Source: Flavobacterium sp. N2038 (lineage in GTDB: Bacteria; Bacteroidota; Bacteroidia; Flavobacteriales; Flavobacteriaceae). Taken from it: a stretch of 64,000 nt of DNA. Where the stretch lies: NCBI RefSeq assembly GCF_025947185.1, contig NZ_CP110001.1:868001-932000 (forward strand), in the 5' to 3' direction. This document shows positions 49,157 through 57,874 of this stretch, piece by piece. Below the pieces are notes generated by a model, which was not told the origin of the DNA, made no database searches, and worked only from the letters and a program-made list of their open reading frames with translations. The translations under genes and the position numbers were made by a program. The first letter of the stretch is position 1; every line of letters starts with the position of its first letter.

Positions 49157-49926
49157 TATTTTTTAACTTTAAATGGATTTTTTAATCCTTTATATTCATC
49201 AAGATCTGCTTTGAGTGATCCTACGGCAAGATCTGCTTTTATTCTTATTGGTACTTTATTATTGTCGTCTGTTATCCAAAGTGTTACGCTTTCTTTTTCT
49301 TTAAAAACTCTTCCTGCTTGCACTAAAGGTTTGAAAACCATTGTAGAAACGGTTCCAAATTTAGTCGTAATATCTTGACGGCCTATATATTTTAACTTAA
49401 ATTTTGTGATTTCATCATCAAAAAACATGTCAATTGTAATCGCCTCTCCAGGTTTAAGTTTGTCAATACCAGGGTGATTACGCAGATAGTAGAATGATGA
49501 GATTATATCTTGCACATTATCAGTGACAATAATTGTTTTTTCGTTTTTTCGTTTGTAATCTTTAACTAATACGCGGCCCTCACTTTGATTAAAAAAACCT
49601 TCCTGATTTTTTGTGTAACCCCCTTCGTTAATTTTTCTAACATAGCGATAAGGTTTTCCGGTTTCCTTGTCAAAGTAACTTTCGTATAAGTCTTCTACTT
49701 TGAAGAAAAATTTAGACATTCCGGTTGTGTAACCTTTACCAACAGCATGGTGAACTTTTTTGCTGTTTATAGTGGCATCGACAACTTCTAAAGTTGCATA
49801 ACCGGCATTTATAATTCCGTAATGAATTCTGAATTTAAAAAATTCTCCTGTGTCGAAAGCATCTTCTTTCTGCGAATCAAAACTAAAGGCTGTGAGGATA
49901 AATATGATGAGAAGTAATTTTTTCAT
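49156..49926 (-). CDS. DUF3108 family exported protein
   Basis: A 256-residue protein with a Sec signal (MKKLLLIIFILTAFSFDSQ). Residues about 25-240 form an all-beta DUF3108 domain (GEFFKFRIHYGIINAGYATLEV, read in parts; GMSKFFFKVEDLYESYFD; VTLWITDDNNKVPIRI). Function is unknown; such proteins are likely periplasmic or outer-membrane-associated and often sit near envelope genes. It precedes kynA with start-stop overlap. Confidence 0.88.
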   Translation of the reverse strand: MKKLLLIIFILTAFSFDSQKEDAFDTGEFFKFRIHYGIINAGYATLEVVDATINSKKVHHAVGKGYTTGMSKFFFKVEDLYESYFDKETGKPYRYVRKINEGGYTKNQEGFFNQSEGRVLVKDYKRKNEKTIIVTDNVQDIISSFYYLRNHPGIDKLKPGEAITIDMFFDDEITKFKLKYIGRQDITTKFGTVSTMVFKPLVQAGRVFKEKESVTLWITDDNNKVPIRIKADLAVGSLKADLDEYKGLKNPFKVKK

Positions 49927-49988
49927 AGTGCTGTTTTACAATTATTTATAAGGATAAATGCAAATTCTATTCCAAATGTACCAAAACA

Positions 49989-50022
49989 AAAAAACTCAGT
50001 CAAGGAATGACTGAGTTTTTAT
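49989..50022. terminator. Terminator hairpin upstream of the DUF3108 gene
   Basis: AAAACTCAGTCA and TGACTGAGTTTT form a stem around AGGAA, with A-runs before and T-runs after, so it works in both directions. Confidence 0.75.
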
Positions 50023-50097
50023 GCTATTAACTAACCAAAAAACTATAAATTATGAAATTTATATCAATTCAGAAGGAAACCACCCCTTCTTGATTTG
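49989..50097 (-). ncRNA. Candidate small RNA or long structured leader upstream of the DUF3108 gene
   Basis: On the minus strand a TATCTTTG promoter element (50104-50111) is followed by about 105 bases without a good reading frame. They contain a hairpin AGAAGG/CCTTCT inside ATCAA/TTGAT pairing, then AAAACTCAGTCA/TGACTGAGTTTT with a T-run (49989-50022), a clear terminator. The DUF3108 ATG lies 63 bases further on. It may be a free RNA, or a leader that controls the gene by attenuation. On the plus strand a 13-codon frame (50052-50093) is also present. Confidence 0.4.
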
Positions 50098-50103
50098 CGA
50101 GTG

Positions 50104-50111
50104 CAAAGATA
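50104..50111 (-). promoter_or_regulatory. -7 promoter element before the candidate small RNA
   Basis: The minus strand reads TATCTTTG, matching TAnnTTTG; the next start codon is about 180 bases away, beyond the terminator. Confidence 0.5.
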
Positions 50112-50220
50112 GATAGAAAGTTCAAAAAATAAATAGCAAAAGGCAAGTTTAACATAACATTTGCATAAAAAACATCGTTTTACAGAGAATTTTTCTACAT
50201 AATGCAAAAATATTGCGATT

Positions 50221-51381
50221 TTACAATGTTCCTCTCAATTCCTGCTCTCTTTCGATAGACTCAAAAAGGGCTTTAAAGTTCCCTGCACCGAATCCTTTTG
50301 CACCCATTCTTTGAATAATTTCGAAGAAAAGTGTAGGTCGGTCCTGAACTGGTTTCGTAAATATTTGTAATAAGTAACCATCTTCATCGGCATCGACCAT
50401 AATGGCTAACTTTTCAATTTCATTAATGTCTTCTTTCATCATATCCATATGAACTCCCAGTCTTTCAGGAATTGCCTGGTAATAGGTGTGGGGAGGAGCT
50501 GATAAAAATTCAACACCACGTGCTCTTAATTGTGATACTGTTTTGATAATATCATCTGTTGCAATAGCGATATGCTGAATTCCAGGCCCACCGTAGAAAT
50601 CTAAATATTCTTCAATTTGAGATTTTTTCTTTCCTTCGGCTGGTTCATTGATTGGAAATTTGATTCTTCCATTGCCATTTGACATTACTTTACTCATCAA
50701 TGCAGAATATTCTGTAGTGATTTGTTTATCATCAAAAGAAAGGAAATTTACAAATCCCATTACATCTTCGTAAAATTTAACCCAGGTATTCATTTCATTC
50801 CAACCCACATTTCCAACCATATGATCAATGTACTTTAATCCGGTTGGTTCTGGGTTATAATCAGATTTCCATTCTTTATAACCTGGCAAGAAAACACCAT
50901 TGTAGTTTTTTCTTTCTACAAAAATGTGAACTGTTTCTCCGTAAGTATAAATTCCTGAACGGATAACTTGTCCAAATTCATCTTCTTCAACGGTTGGTTC
51001 CATAAAAGAACGTGCTCCGCGTTTCATAGTTTCTTCGTAAGATTTTGTAGCATCTTCAACCCAAAGTGCGGCAACTTTTACTCCGTCACCGTGTTTCTTC
51101 AAATGTTCGTTTATTGGAGAATCTGCTGTTAAAGGGGTAGTCAAAACAATTCTGATTTTGTCTTGTTTCAAAACATAAGATGCTTTGTCTTTTACTCCGG
51201 TTTCTAACCCAGCGTAAGCCAATGACTGATAACCAAAAGCTGTTTTATAATAATGTGCAGATTGTTTTGCATTCCCTACATAGAATTCTACATAATCTGT
51301 TCCTAATAAAGGAAGGAAATCTTGTGCTCCTTCAAAGATTTTTTCTAATCCGTATTCTACTGATTTTACTTCTTTTGACAT
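50221..51381 (-). CDS. hpd: 4-hydroxyphenylpyruvate dioxygenase
   Basis: A 386-residue non-haem iron enzyme that turns 4-hydroxyphenylpyruvate into homogentisate in tyrosine breakdown. The two-domain VOC fold is complete. Iron ligands are His in YIDHMVGNVG, His in GIQHIAIATDD and Glu in LFFEIIQRMGAKGFG. The next gene in the pathway, hmgA, lies 180 bases upstream in the same direction. Confidence 0.97.
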   Translation of the reverse strand: MSKEVKSVEYGLEKIFEGAQDFLPLLGTDYVEFYVGNAKQSAHYYKTAFGYQSLAYAGLETGVKDKASYVLKQDKIRIVLTTPLTADSPINEHLKKHGDGVKVAALWVEDATKSYEETMKRGARSFMEPTVEEDEFGQVIRSGIYTYGETVHIFVERKNYNGVFLPGYKEWKSDYNPEPTGLKYIDHMVGNVGWNEMNTWVKFYEDVMGFVNFLSFDDKQITTEYSALMSKVMSNGNGRIKFPINEPAEGKKKSQIEEYLDFYGGPGIQHIAIATDDIIKTVSQLRARGVEFLSAPPHTYYQAIPERLGVHMDMMKEDINEIEKLAIMVDADEDGYLLQIFTKPVQDRPTLFFEIIQRMGAKGFGAGNFKALFESIEREQELRGTL

Positions 51382-51447
51382 AATGTTTATTTGTTTAATC
51401 GGTTAATCGTTTATTTGATTTTCCGAAATGTTGTGTTTAGATTTTTT

Positions 51448-51545
51448 AACCGCAAAGTGCGCAAAGGAAATTGTAATCCCGATAGCTATCGGGAGCAAAG
51501 TAATTATAGCGATCTTTGCGCATAATCCTTGCGAACTTTGCGGTT
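51448..51545. repeat. Compound palindrome containing CCCGATAGCTATCGGG
   Basis: AACCGCAAAGTGCGCAAAGG (51448-51467) is the approximate inverse of CCTTGCGAACTTTGCGGTT (51527-51545). Inside it lies the perfect palindrome CCCGATAGCTATCGGG (51478-51493), a variant of which is at 23014. The block sits between hpd and hmgA. Confidence 0.65.
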
Positions 51546-51560
51546 AGATCAAGACTATAA

Positions 51561-52718
51561 TTACTCAGTCCACGATTTATAGTACTGACCGTCGTCAAGA
51601 CCCATCGCTTCTTCAGTAACCATTAATGGTCTGAAAGTATCAACCATAACGGCTAATTCCTGAGTTTCTTTATGACCAATACTACGTTCCATTGCGCCTG
51701 GCGCTGGTCCGTGCGGAATGCCTTTTGGGTGTAAAGTGATATGGCCTTGTTCAATGTTATTACGACTCATAAAATCGCCATCAACATAATATAGTACTTC
51801 GTCAGAATCTATATTGCTGTGATTGTATGGAGCCGGAATTGCTTTCGGATGATAGTCGTAAAGTCTTGGGCAGAATGAACAAACAACAAAAGTTGCTGTT
51901 TCAAAAGTTTGGTGTACAGGTGGCGGTTGGTGAACGCGCCCCGTTATAGGTTCAAAATTATGAATTGAAAATCCATATGGGAAATTATATCCGTCCCAAC
52001 CCACAACATCAAAAGGATGAGTAGCATAAACCACCTCGTGAATCATGCCTTCTTTTTTGATTTTAATTAAAAAATCACCTTTCTCATCGTGCGTTTCCAA
52101 TTCGCTTGGCAAAATAAAATCACGCTCACAAAAAGGAGAATGTTCTAAATGCTGACCAGACTGGTTTTTGTATCGTTTTGGAGTATAAAATGGAGAATAA
52201 GATTCTACATAAAATAGTCGGTTGTCTTCTGTTTCAAAATCGATTTGATAAATAATACCACGCGGAATAATTAAATAATCGCCATATTCAAATGGGATAT
52301 TCCCCAACATGGTTCTTAATTTTCCTTTTCCTTTATGAATGAAAAGCATTTCATCGGCATCGGCATTTTTGTAAAAATAATTTCGAAGCGATTCTTTTGG
52401 TGCAGCAAGACCTATAATACAGTCTTTGTTAACCATCATGGCTTTTCGGCTGTCAAGAAAATCATTTTCAGGTTTTAATTCAAAACCTTTAAAAAGTAGC
52501 GATTTTATATTTTTTCCGATTGCAATTTTTGGTTCAACCGAATAAGAATTTAAGATTTCTTTTACCTGTGTTGGTCTGTGTACATGGTAAGATAACGATG
52601 AATGTCCGTGAAAACCTTCGGTTCCAAACAATTGTTCATAGTAAAATCCTCCGTTAGGTTTTTCGAACTGGGTGTGTCTTTTTTGAGGGAAATCCCCAAG
52701 TTTATGATATAGTGGCAT
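51561..52718 (-). CDS. hmgA: Homogentisate 1,2-dioxygenase
   Basis: A 385-residue cupin-fold iron enzyme that opens the homogentisate ring. Recognisable are the N-terminal MPLYHKLGDFPQKRHTQF, EMLFIHKGKGKLRTMLGNI, the metal-binding region GIPHGPAPGAMERSIG and NHSNIDSDEVLYYVDGDFMSR (read in parts). It is a little shorter than the proteobacterial form (about 430), as usual in Bacteroidota. With hpd it forms the homogentisate pathway; fumarylacetoacetase is not in the window. Confidence 0.95.
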   Translation of the reverse strand: MPLYHKLGDFPQKRHTQFEKPNGGFYYEQLFGTEGFHGHSSLSYHVHRPTQVKEILNSYSVEPKIAIGKNIKSLLFKGFELKPENDFLDSRKAMMVNKDCIIGLAAPKESLRNYFYKNADADEMLFIHKGKGKLRTMLGNIPFEYGDYLIIPRGIIYQIDFETEDNRLFYVESYSPFYTPKRYKNQSGQHLEHSPFCERDFILPSELETHDEKGDFLIKIKKEGMIHEVVYATHPFDVVGWDGYNFPYGFSIHNFEPITGRVHQPPPVHQTFETATFVVCSFCPRLYDYHPKAIPAPYNHSNIDSDEVLYYVDGDFMSRNNIEQGHITLHPKGIPHGPAPGAMERSIGHKETQELAVMVDTFRPLMVTEEAMGLDDGQYYKSWTE

Positions 52719-53035
52719 GGCTTTTTCAATTAGATAATTTGTAAATTAGATAATTCGAAAATGTGAATTGTAAAGTAAACAATCAGTTCAATTTTTCAAA
52801 TGACTGATCATCTCAATTCGATAGAAGCACTATTCAGGATTTCTCTTGATAAGGAATTGAAGATACTCTAATAAACCTGTCCATTTTGTTTTCATTATAA
52901 CAAATGTCGTAATTTTTTCCGAGTAAAATTATAAATTATATCATTTAAAAACCTAGATAAAACTAATTTTTTTTGATATAAATTTTAGATCAGGAAAAAA
53001 AAGCCTGTTTTTATTAACTATTCCTGAATAGAATA
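52719..53035. other. Intergenic stretch without a gene
   Basis: 317 bases between hmgA and the patatin-barrel gene. There is a repeated AATTATCTAATTT/TTAGATAATT word next to hmgA. No credible reading frame, hairpin terminator or RNA could be seen in the rest. Confidence 0.6.
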
Positions 53036-55345
53036 TTAAAATAAGAATCCGATACTAAACCAGGTGAAGCTTTTTGACATTTCCGGAGACCATGATTGTT
53101 TTATTTCAATTGGACCAATAATAGTTTCAAGGCCATAACCCACTGCATAACCTGAATATTTAGGCATCGAAATCCAGTCTACAGTAGTGAAAATATCATC
53201 GCCTAAATTGGCAAAATTGGCTGAAAAATTAACGTGATTTTTTTTGAAAATTTCATAATCCAGCGTGATATCTGTTTTTATATAACTGTTTCCGGCAATA
53301 CTTAAAAAGTCATAACCATAGAAATAATTGAAATTGTTGATTTTATTGTAGCCATATCCTCCAAAAATATAATCAAAAAACGGAACACTATCGCTGCCAA
53401 TATTAAAACCGGCATCGGCACCAATTTTAAATGTCGCTTTTCTGAACAAAGTTTTTGCAAATGCAACTTCTGCTTTTGCGGTAGAGAAAGGTTTGAAATT
53501 ATGAGTGTAATCTGAAGAGGCTAAATAAGTCTGTACATCAGTAGAAAAGTATAATCCGGAATGCGGAAAGCTTTTATTATCGAATGAATCGTATTTTAAA
53601 TAACCAAAAACACTAAAATAGTTGCTCTTTTCAATGGTGTTTACTTCATTTGAAAGTGTTGGAGAATCTATTTTTAGGTATTTGTATTCGAATCCGCCAC
53701 CCATTAAAAACTTCTGTACAAAAATGGTTTGAAAATAAGCCTGATTTGTGATGTCAAAAAAATCAACATTGATAAGATTTACACTTGGATTACCTTCGGC
53801 AAGACTACTAATGCTTGTAGTAACGTTTCTGTTGAATTGATTTAGTCTCGAGCGAAATCCAAAGCTAATGTTAAATCCATTTTCGATATAATAATTAAAA
53901 TCATATCTAAAATTATCTCCCAAAATAATGTCTATTGAGGTAACATCATTTTTTAGAAATGTTTTTTTATGTGTAAGATTTAATAAAATGGCACTTTTAT
54001 ATAATCCGTCGTAATGCAGTCCAAGTTTTAAATAAGTTTGTGTTGGGTTTTCTTTCAATACAAGATCCAGATTGTCTTTGTCTCCATCTGGTTCTAAGCA
54101 ATAAGATATTGTGCTAAAGTTTTGAGTAGCATCCAGATTATTTATTCCAGTTTTTAAATCGGCATATGTTATGGTGCTTCCCGGTTTAAATCGAAGTTTA
54201 CCATTTATGTATTCTTTGGTATAATTGTCTAATTTATCGCTGTTTATCTTGTTGATTTCGAGTGTATCGCTACTAATTTTTAGTTTAGGTTTTTTGTAAA
54301 AGGTTTCTTCGTTTACCAGCGATTTTATTTTTTCATAAACTGCAAAAGTAGCTTCTTCGCCTTTTCGGATTATCTCTTCGCCTCTGTCAAATGATATTAC
54401 GCCAAAATCACGAATATCTGGTTTAATATAGATATCTGTATCTTTTACTTTGCTTTTCATTTTTTCGATCGACTGAAGATTGGTAATCTGTACCAGAATT
54501 CTGGTAGCATTTTTAAGGTTTTTACGTTTCAGTAAATCATCCTGAACATCAACCCCAATAATAATATCAGCACCCAGATTTCTAACTTCTTTTATAGGGT
54601 AGTTATTTACTACTCCGCCATCGACCAATAGATTACCGTCAATTTCTACAGGAGTAAATAAGGAAGGGAAAGCTGCACTCGCCATCATTGCCTGAACGAG
54701 GTTTCCTTTATTAAGTAATACTTCTTCACCAGTTTCTATATTGGTTCCTATACATAAGAATGGGGTAGGAAGTTTATTGAAATCGCGAACATGACGTACA
54801 TTTCTGGTTAGACTGCTTAATAGATTGTAATTGTACATTCCTTTTGAAAGTGCTTCCGGAATTCCAATTTTGAAATTACTGAATGGCAAAGTAATGGCGT
54901 ACAATTCGTCATTTCTTTTGCCGTAAAAATTTTTGGAGGAACGCGGAATATAATCGTTGATCAATTCGTCAAAATTGGTTTTTTTAAAAATAGAATCAAT
55001 TTGCGAAGCATTATAGCCCGATGCATAAAGTCCGCCAATGACAGATCCCATACTGGTTCCGCCAATATAATCGATTTTGATTCCTGCTTCTTCAAGAACT
55101 TTTAGAACTCCGATATGAGCAAAACCTTTTGCACCACCACCGCTTAAAACCAAACCAATTTTAGGTCTTTTAATGCTGTCTTGTTTAATATCCTGTGCAA
55201 AAGATTTTTCGGGCAAAAGTAAAATGAGTAGGAAAAGTAAGGATGCAAAGCCCCATGCAGTTTCGATTTTTACTGATGTCGAATTTTTTGAGAACAAGGA
55301 AAGTTCTTTTGTGGTATTTAAATTTGAAAGCTGGTTTAAACGCAT
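53036..55345 (-). CDS. Patatin-like phospholipase fused to an outer membrane barrel (type Vd autotransporter-like)
   Basis: A 769-residue protein from the ATG at 55343-55345, 7 bases after uvrC; a longer reading would overlap uvrC. The signal ends PEKSFAQ. The patatin domain (about 60-270) has GGGAKGFAHIG (oxyanion loop), GTSMGSVIGG with the nucleophile Ser, and VDGGVVNNYP with the catalytic Asp. A POTRA-like segment (about 340-420) and a 16-stranded BamA-like barrel (about 430-769) follow, ending FTWFSIGFLF. PlpD-type proteins secrete a lipase on the surface. The substrate, probably phospholipid, is inferred from the family. Confidence 0.93.
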   Translation of the reverse strand: MRLNQLSNLNTTKELSLFSKNSTSVKIETAWGFASLLFLLILLLPEKSFAQDIKQDSIKRPKIGLVLSGGGAKGFAHIGVLKVLEEAGIKIDYIGGTSMGSVIGGLYASGYNASQIDSIFKKTNFDELINDYIPRSSKNFYGKRNDELYAITLPFSNFKIGIPEALSKGMYNYNLLSSLTRNVRHVRDFNKLPTPFLCIGTNIETGEEVLLNKGNLVQAMMASAAFPSLFTPVEIDGNLLVDGGVVNNYPIKEVRNLGADIIIGVDVQDDLLKRKNLKNATRILVQITNLQSIEKMKSKVKDTDIYIKPDIRDFGVISFDRGEEIIRKGEEATFAVYEKIKSLVNEETFYKKPKLKISSDTLEINKINSDKLDNYTKEYINGKLRFKPGSTITYADLKTGINNLDATQNFSTISYCLEPDGDKDNLDLVLKENPTQTYLKLGLHYDGLYKSAILLNLTHKKTFLKNDVTSIDIILGDNFRYDFNYYIENGFNISFGFRSRLNQFNRNVTTSISSLAEGNPSVNLINVDFFDITNQAYFQTIFVQKFLMGGGFEYKYLKIDSPTLSNEVNTIEKSNYFSVFGYLKYDSFDNKSFPHSGLYFSTDVQTYLASSDYTHNFKPFSTAKAEVAFAKTLFRKATFKIGADAGFNIGSDSVPFFDYIFGGYGYNKINNFNYFYGYDFLSIAGNSYIKTDITLDYEIFKKNHVNFSANFANLGDDIFTTVDWISMPKYSGYAVGYGLETIIGPIEIKQSWSPEMSKSFTWFSIGFLF

Positions 55346-55352
55346 AAAGCAA

Positions 55353-57143
55353 CTAATTGGTTTTGTAAAAGTCGACAATTTTTTTTGCTTTTGATATACC
55401 GATGACGTCTGAAATTTCTTTTTCTGTTGCTAATTTTAATCTTTTAACACTTTTGAAATGTTGTATTAAGGTAAGCATCGTTTTTTCGCCAATTCCAGGA
55501 ATGCTTTCAACTGATGAATTCAAGGCAGCTTTACTTCGTTTATCACGATGAAAAGTAATCCCAAAGCGGTGTGCTTCGTTTCTTAATTGCTGAATTACTT
55601 TTAAGGTTTCTGATTTTTTATCCAGATATAACGGAATCGAATCGCCAGGATAGAAGAGTTCTTCAAGACGTTTTGCAATTCCAATTATGGCAATTTTACC
55701 ACGTAAGCCCAATTCGTCAATACTTTTTAGAGCTGCAGATAATTGTCCTTTTCCACCATCAATAATAATCAATTGCGGAAGAGGTTGATTTTCGTCTAAT
55801 AATCTTTTGTAACGGCGATATACAATTTCTGTCATCGAAGCAAAATCATCCGGACCTTCAACCGTTTTTACATTAAAGTGACGATAATCTTTTTTACTCG
55901 CTTTTCCATCTTTAAAAACAACGCAGGCAGCTACCGGATTGGTTCCCTGAATGTTCGAGTTATCAAAACATTCAATATGTCGGGGCTCAACCGGCAAACG
56001 CAAATCTTTTTGCATTTGTGCCATAATTCTGTTGGTATGTCTATCCGGATCGACAATTTGTAATTGTTTTAATTGTTCGATTCTGTAGAATTTTGCATTT
56101 CGAATGGATAAATCTAATATTTGTTTTTTGTCGCCAAGTTGAGGAACAGTCGTTTTGATGTTTTCGCCTAAGTCCATTTCAAAAGGAACAATGATTTCTT
56201 TTGATAATAATTGAAAACGCTCACGAAGTTCAATAATAGCGAGCTCTAATAATTCTTCATCGCTTTCGTCCAGCTTTTTCTTCATTTCTAAAGTGTGCGA
56301 ACGAATAATCGAGCCATGAGAGATTTGTAAAAAGTTTACATAAGCGGCAGTTTCATCAGACACAATAGAGAATACATCAATATTGGTGATTTTTGGATTT
56401 ACGATGGTAGATCTCGACTGATAATTTTCAAGAACTTCTATTTTCTCTTTTATTTTCTGAGCTTCTTCAAAACGTAATTCTTCAGCATATTTAATCATTA
56501 AGCGCTTGAAGTCTCTCATGCTTTCTTTGAAATTTCCTTTCAGAATTTCACGAATCGCATCAACTTGCCTTTGATATTCTTCTAAAGGTTCCAGACCTTC
56601 GCAAGGGCCTTTGCAATTACCAATATGATATTCTAAACAAACTTTAAATTTGCCAGAATCAATATTTGACTTACTTAAATCGTAATTACAGGTTCTTAAA
56701 GGATATAATTCTTTGATTAAATCTAAAATAGTATGTACCGTTTTGAAACTGGTATAGGGGCCAAAATATTCAGAGCCATCCTTAACCATTCTTCGGGTTG
56801 AAAAAATTCTCGAAAAAGGTTCTTTTTTAATACAAATCCAGGGATAACTTTTATCATCACGCAGTAATACATTATAACGTGGCTGTAAAGTTTTGATTAA
56901 ATTGTTTTCTAATAAAAGCGCATCTGTTTCCGTTGGAACTACGATGTGTTTTATTGTTACGATTTTCTTTACCAGTACATTGGTTTTGGCTGTATCGTGA
57001 ATTTTATTGAAGTAGGAGGAAACCCTTTTTTTTAAATTCTTGGCTTTTCCAACGTATAGAATCTTTCCGTCTTTATCGTAATATTGATATACGCCAGGAT
57101 TATCTGGTAAAGTGAGGATTTGAAGATCAAGAGGAGTCTGCAT
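55353..57143 (-). CDS. uvrC: Excinuclease ABC subunit C
   Basis: A 596-residue UvrC that makes the two cuts in nucleotide excision repair. It has the GIY-YIG nuclease (about 13-95; NPGVYQYYDKDGKILYVGKAK), a UvrBC helix region (about 200-235; FEEAQKIKEKIEVLENYQS), the RNase H-like endonuclease (DNSNIQGTNPVAACVVFKDG; IIDGGKGQL) and C-terminal helix-hairpin-helices (SIPGIGEKTMLTL). Length is normal. Transcribed from a TAAATTTG element just upstream, with the patatin gene behind it. Confidence 0.97.
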   Translation of the reverse strand: MQTPLDLQILTLPDNPGVYQYYDKDGKILYVGKAKNLKKRVSSYFNKIHDTAKTNVLVKKIVTIKHIVVPTETDALLLENNLIKTLQPRYNVLLRDDKSYPWICIKKEPFSRIFSTRRMVKDGSEYFGPYTSFKTVHTILDLIKELYPLRTCNYDLSKSNIDSGKFKVCLEYHIGNCKGPCEGLEPLEEYQRQVDAIREILKGNFKESMRDFKRLMIKYAEELRFEEAQKIKEKIEVLENYQSRSTIVNPKITNIDVFSIVSDETAAYVNFLQISHGSIIRSHTLEMKKKLDESDEELLELAIIELRERFQLLSKEIIVPFEMDLGENIKTTVPQLGDKKQILDLSIRNAKFYRIEQLKQLQIVDPDRHTNRIMAQMQKDLRLPVEPRHIECFDNSNIQGTNPVAACVVFKDGKASKKDYRHFNVKTVEGPDDFASMTEIVYRRYKRLLDENQPLPQLIIIDGGKGQLSAALKSIDELGLRGKIAIIGIAKRLEELFYPGDSIPLYLDKKSETLKVIQQLRNEAHRFGITFHRDKRSKAALNSSVESIPGIGEKTMLTLIQHFKSVKRLKLATEKEISDVIGISKAKKIVDFYKTN

Positions 57144-57147
57144 AGTA

Positions 57148-57155
57148 CAAATTTA
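57148..57155 (-). promoter_or_regulatory. -7 promoter element for uvrC
   Basis: The minus strand reads TAAATTTG, matching TAnnTTTG, 4 bases before the ATG at 57143, which would make the message nearly leaderless. A start slightly further inside cannot be excluded. Confidence 0.4.
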
Positions 57156-57202
57156 AGCTATTGAGCTTAAACTTTAAAACTCTTTTAGGTTTCTTCCTAA
57201 AA

Positions 57203-57237
57203 AAAAGAGCCCTTTATTCTGTAAAGGACTCTTTTGT
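57203..57237. terminator. Terminator after the lipoprotein gene
   Basis: AAAGAGCCCTTTA and TAAAGGACTCTTT form the stem with one mismatch; T-runs are on both sides. Confidence 0.8.
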
Positions 57238-57245
57238 AAAAGTAT

Positions 57246-57773
57246 TTATTTGATCGAAAAATATTCTGTTTGCAGCAAATGAGTTCTTGCGTCAAAGACA
57301 AAATCTACATATTTTGCATCGTCTTTTTTAATATCAACTTTTAATCGGCTTCTTCCTATTTCTTTTTTATCAGCATTAAAAGCTTTTAAAATCAAATCGC
57401 CTTTAAAATCTTTTTTGGCGATTAAATAAATAGTCACTTTTTTTTCTTTATCCTCGTCTGAGGCATAAATTTTTTCGGCTTTACATTCTTCAAAATTGGC
57501 TTTAAATGAAGGTTCGGCAACTACGTCAGATTGGTTTATGCTTTCGCTCATTCCGGAATTTATTCCTTTTATCACATCTCCAACGCCTTTAGAAGCACTT
57601 TTTGCGGCTTCTTTTCCTTCTTCCTGAAGTGCTTTTCCGGCGCCTTCTATCAATTTAGATTTTACAGCGATCACTTCGTTTCCATTTTCTTCTGCTTCTT
57701 TCATTTTTTCTTCCTTGCTCATGCACGAAACCATAAGAGTCAATGCACTGAGCAGAATTAGAGTTTTTTTCAT
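57246..57773 (-). CDS. Lipoprotein of unknown function
   Basis: A 175-residue protein from the ATG at 57771-57773; an 18-residue extension upstream would hide the signal. The signal MKKTLILLSALTLMVSC ends in a lipobox Cys at 17. A charged helical stretch (about 20-80) with GxGxxKxxxE-like repeats (GAGKALQEEGKEAAKSA) precedes a beta-rich domain (about 100-175) with a SIKD-like FxYFSIK end. I recognise no family. A membrane-anchored periplasmic protein of unknown role. Confidence 0.8.
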   Translation of the reverse strand: MKKTLILLSALTLMVSCMSKEEKMKEAEENGNEVIAVKSKLIEGAGKALQEEGKEAAKSASKGVGDVIKGINSGMSESINQSDVVAEPSFKANFEECKAEKIYASDEDKEKKVTIYLIAKKDFKGDLILKAFNADKKEIGRSRLKVDIKKDDAKYVDFVFDARTHLLQTEYFSIK

Positions 57774-57874
57774 CTTTTTAAATTGGTTATTATTGATACT
57801 TATTAGGAATTTGTGTATTAAAATCAAAGATATACATTTAAAATATAATTTCTATATTTAGCTTTTTATTACAG

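Noticed and set aside
50052..50093. 13-codon plus-strand reading frame
   Set aside because: Too short to support and antisense to the candidate small RNA; kept only as a remark.
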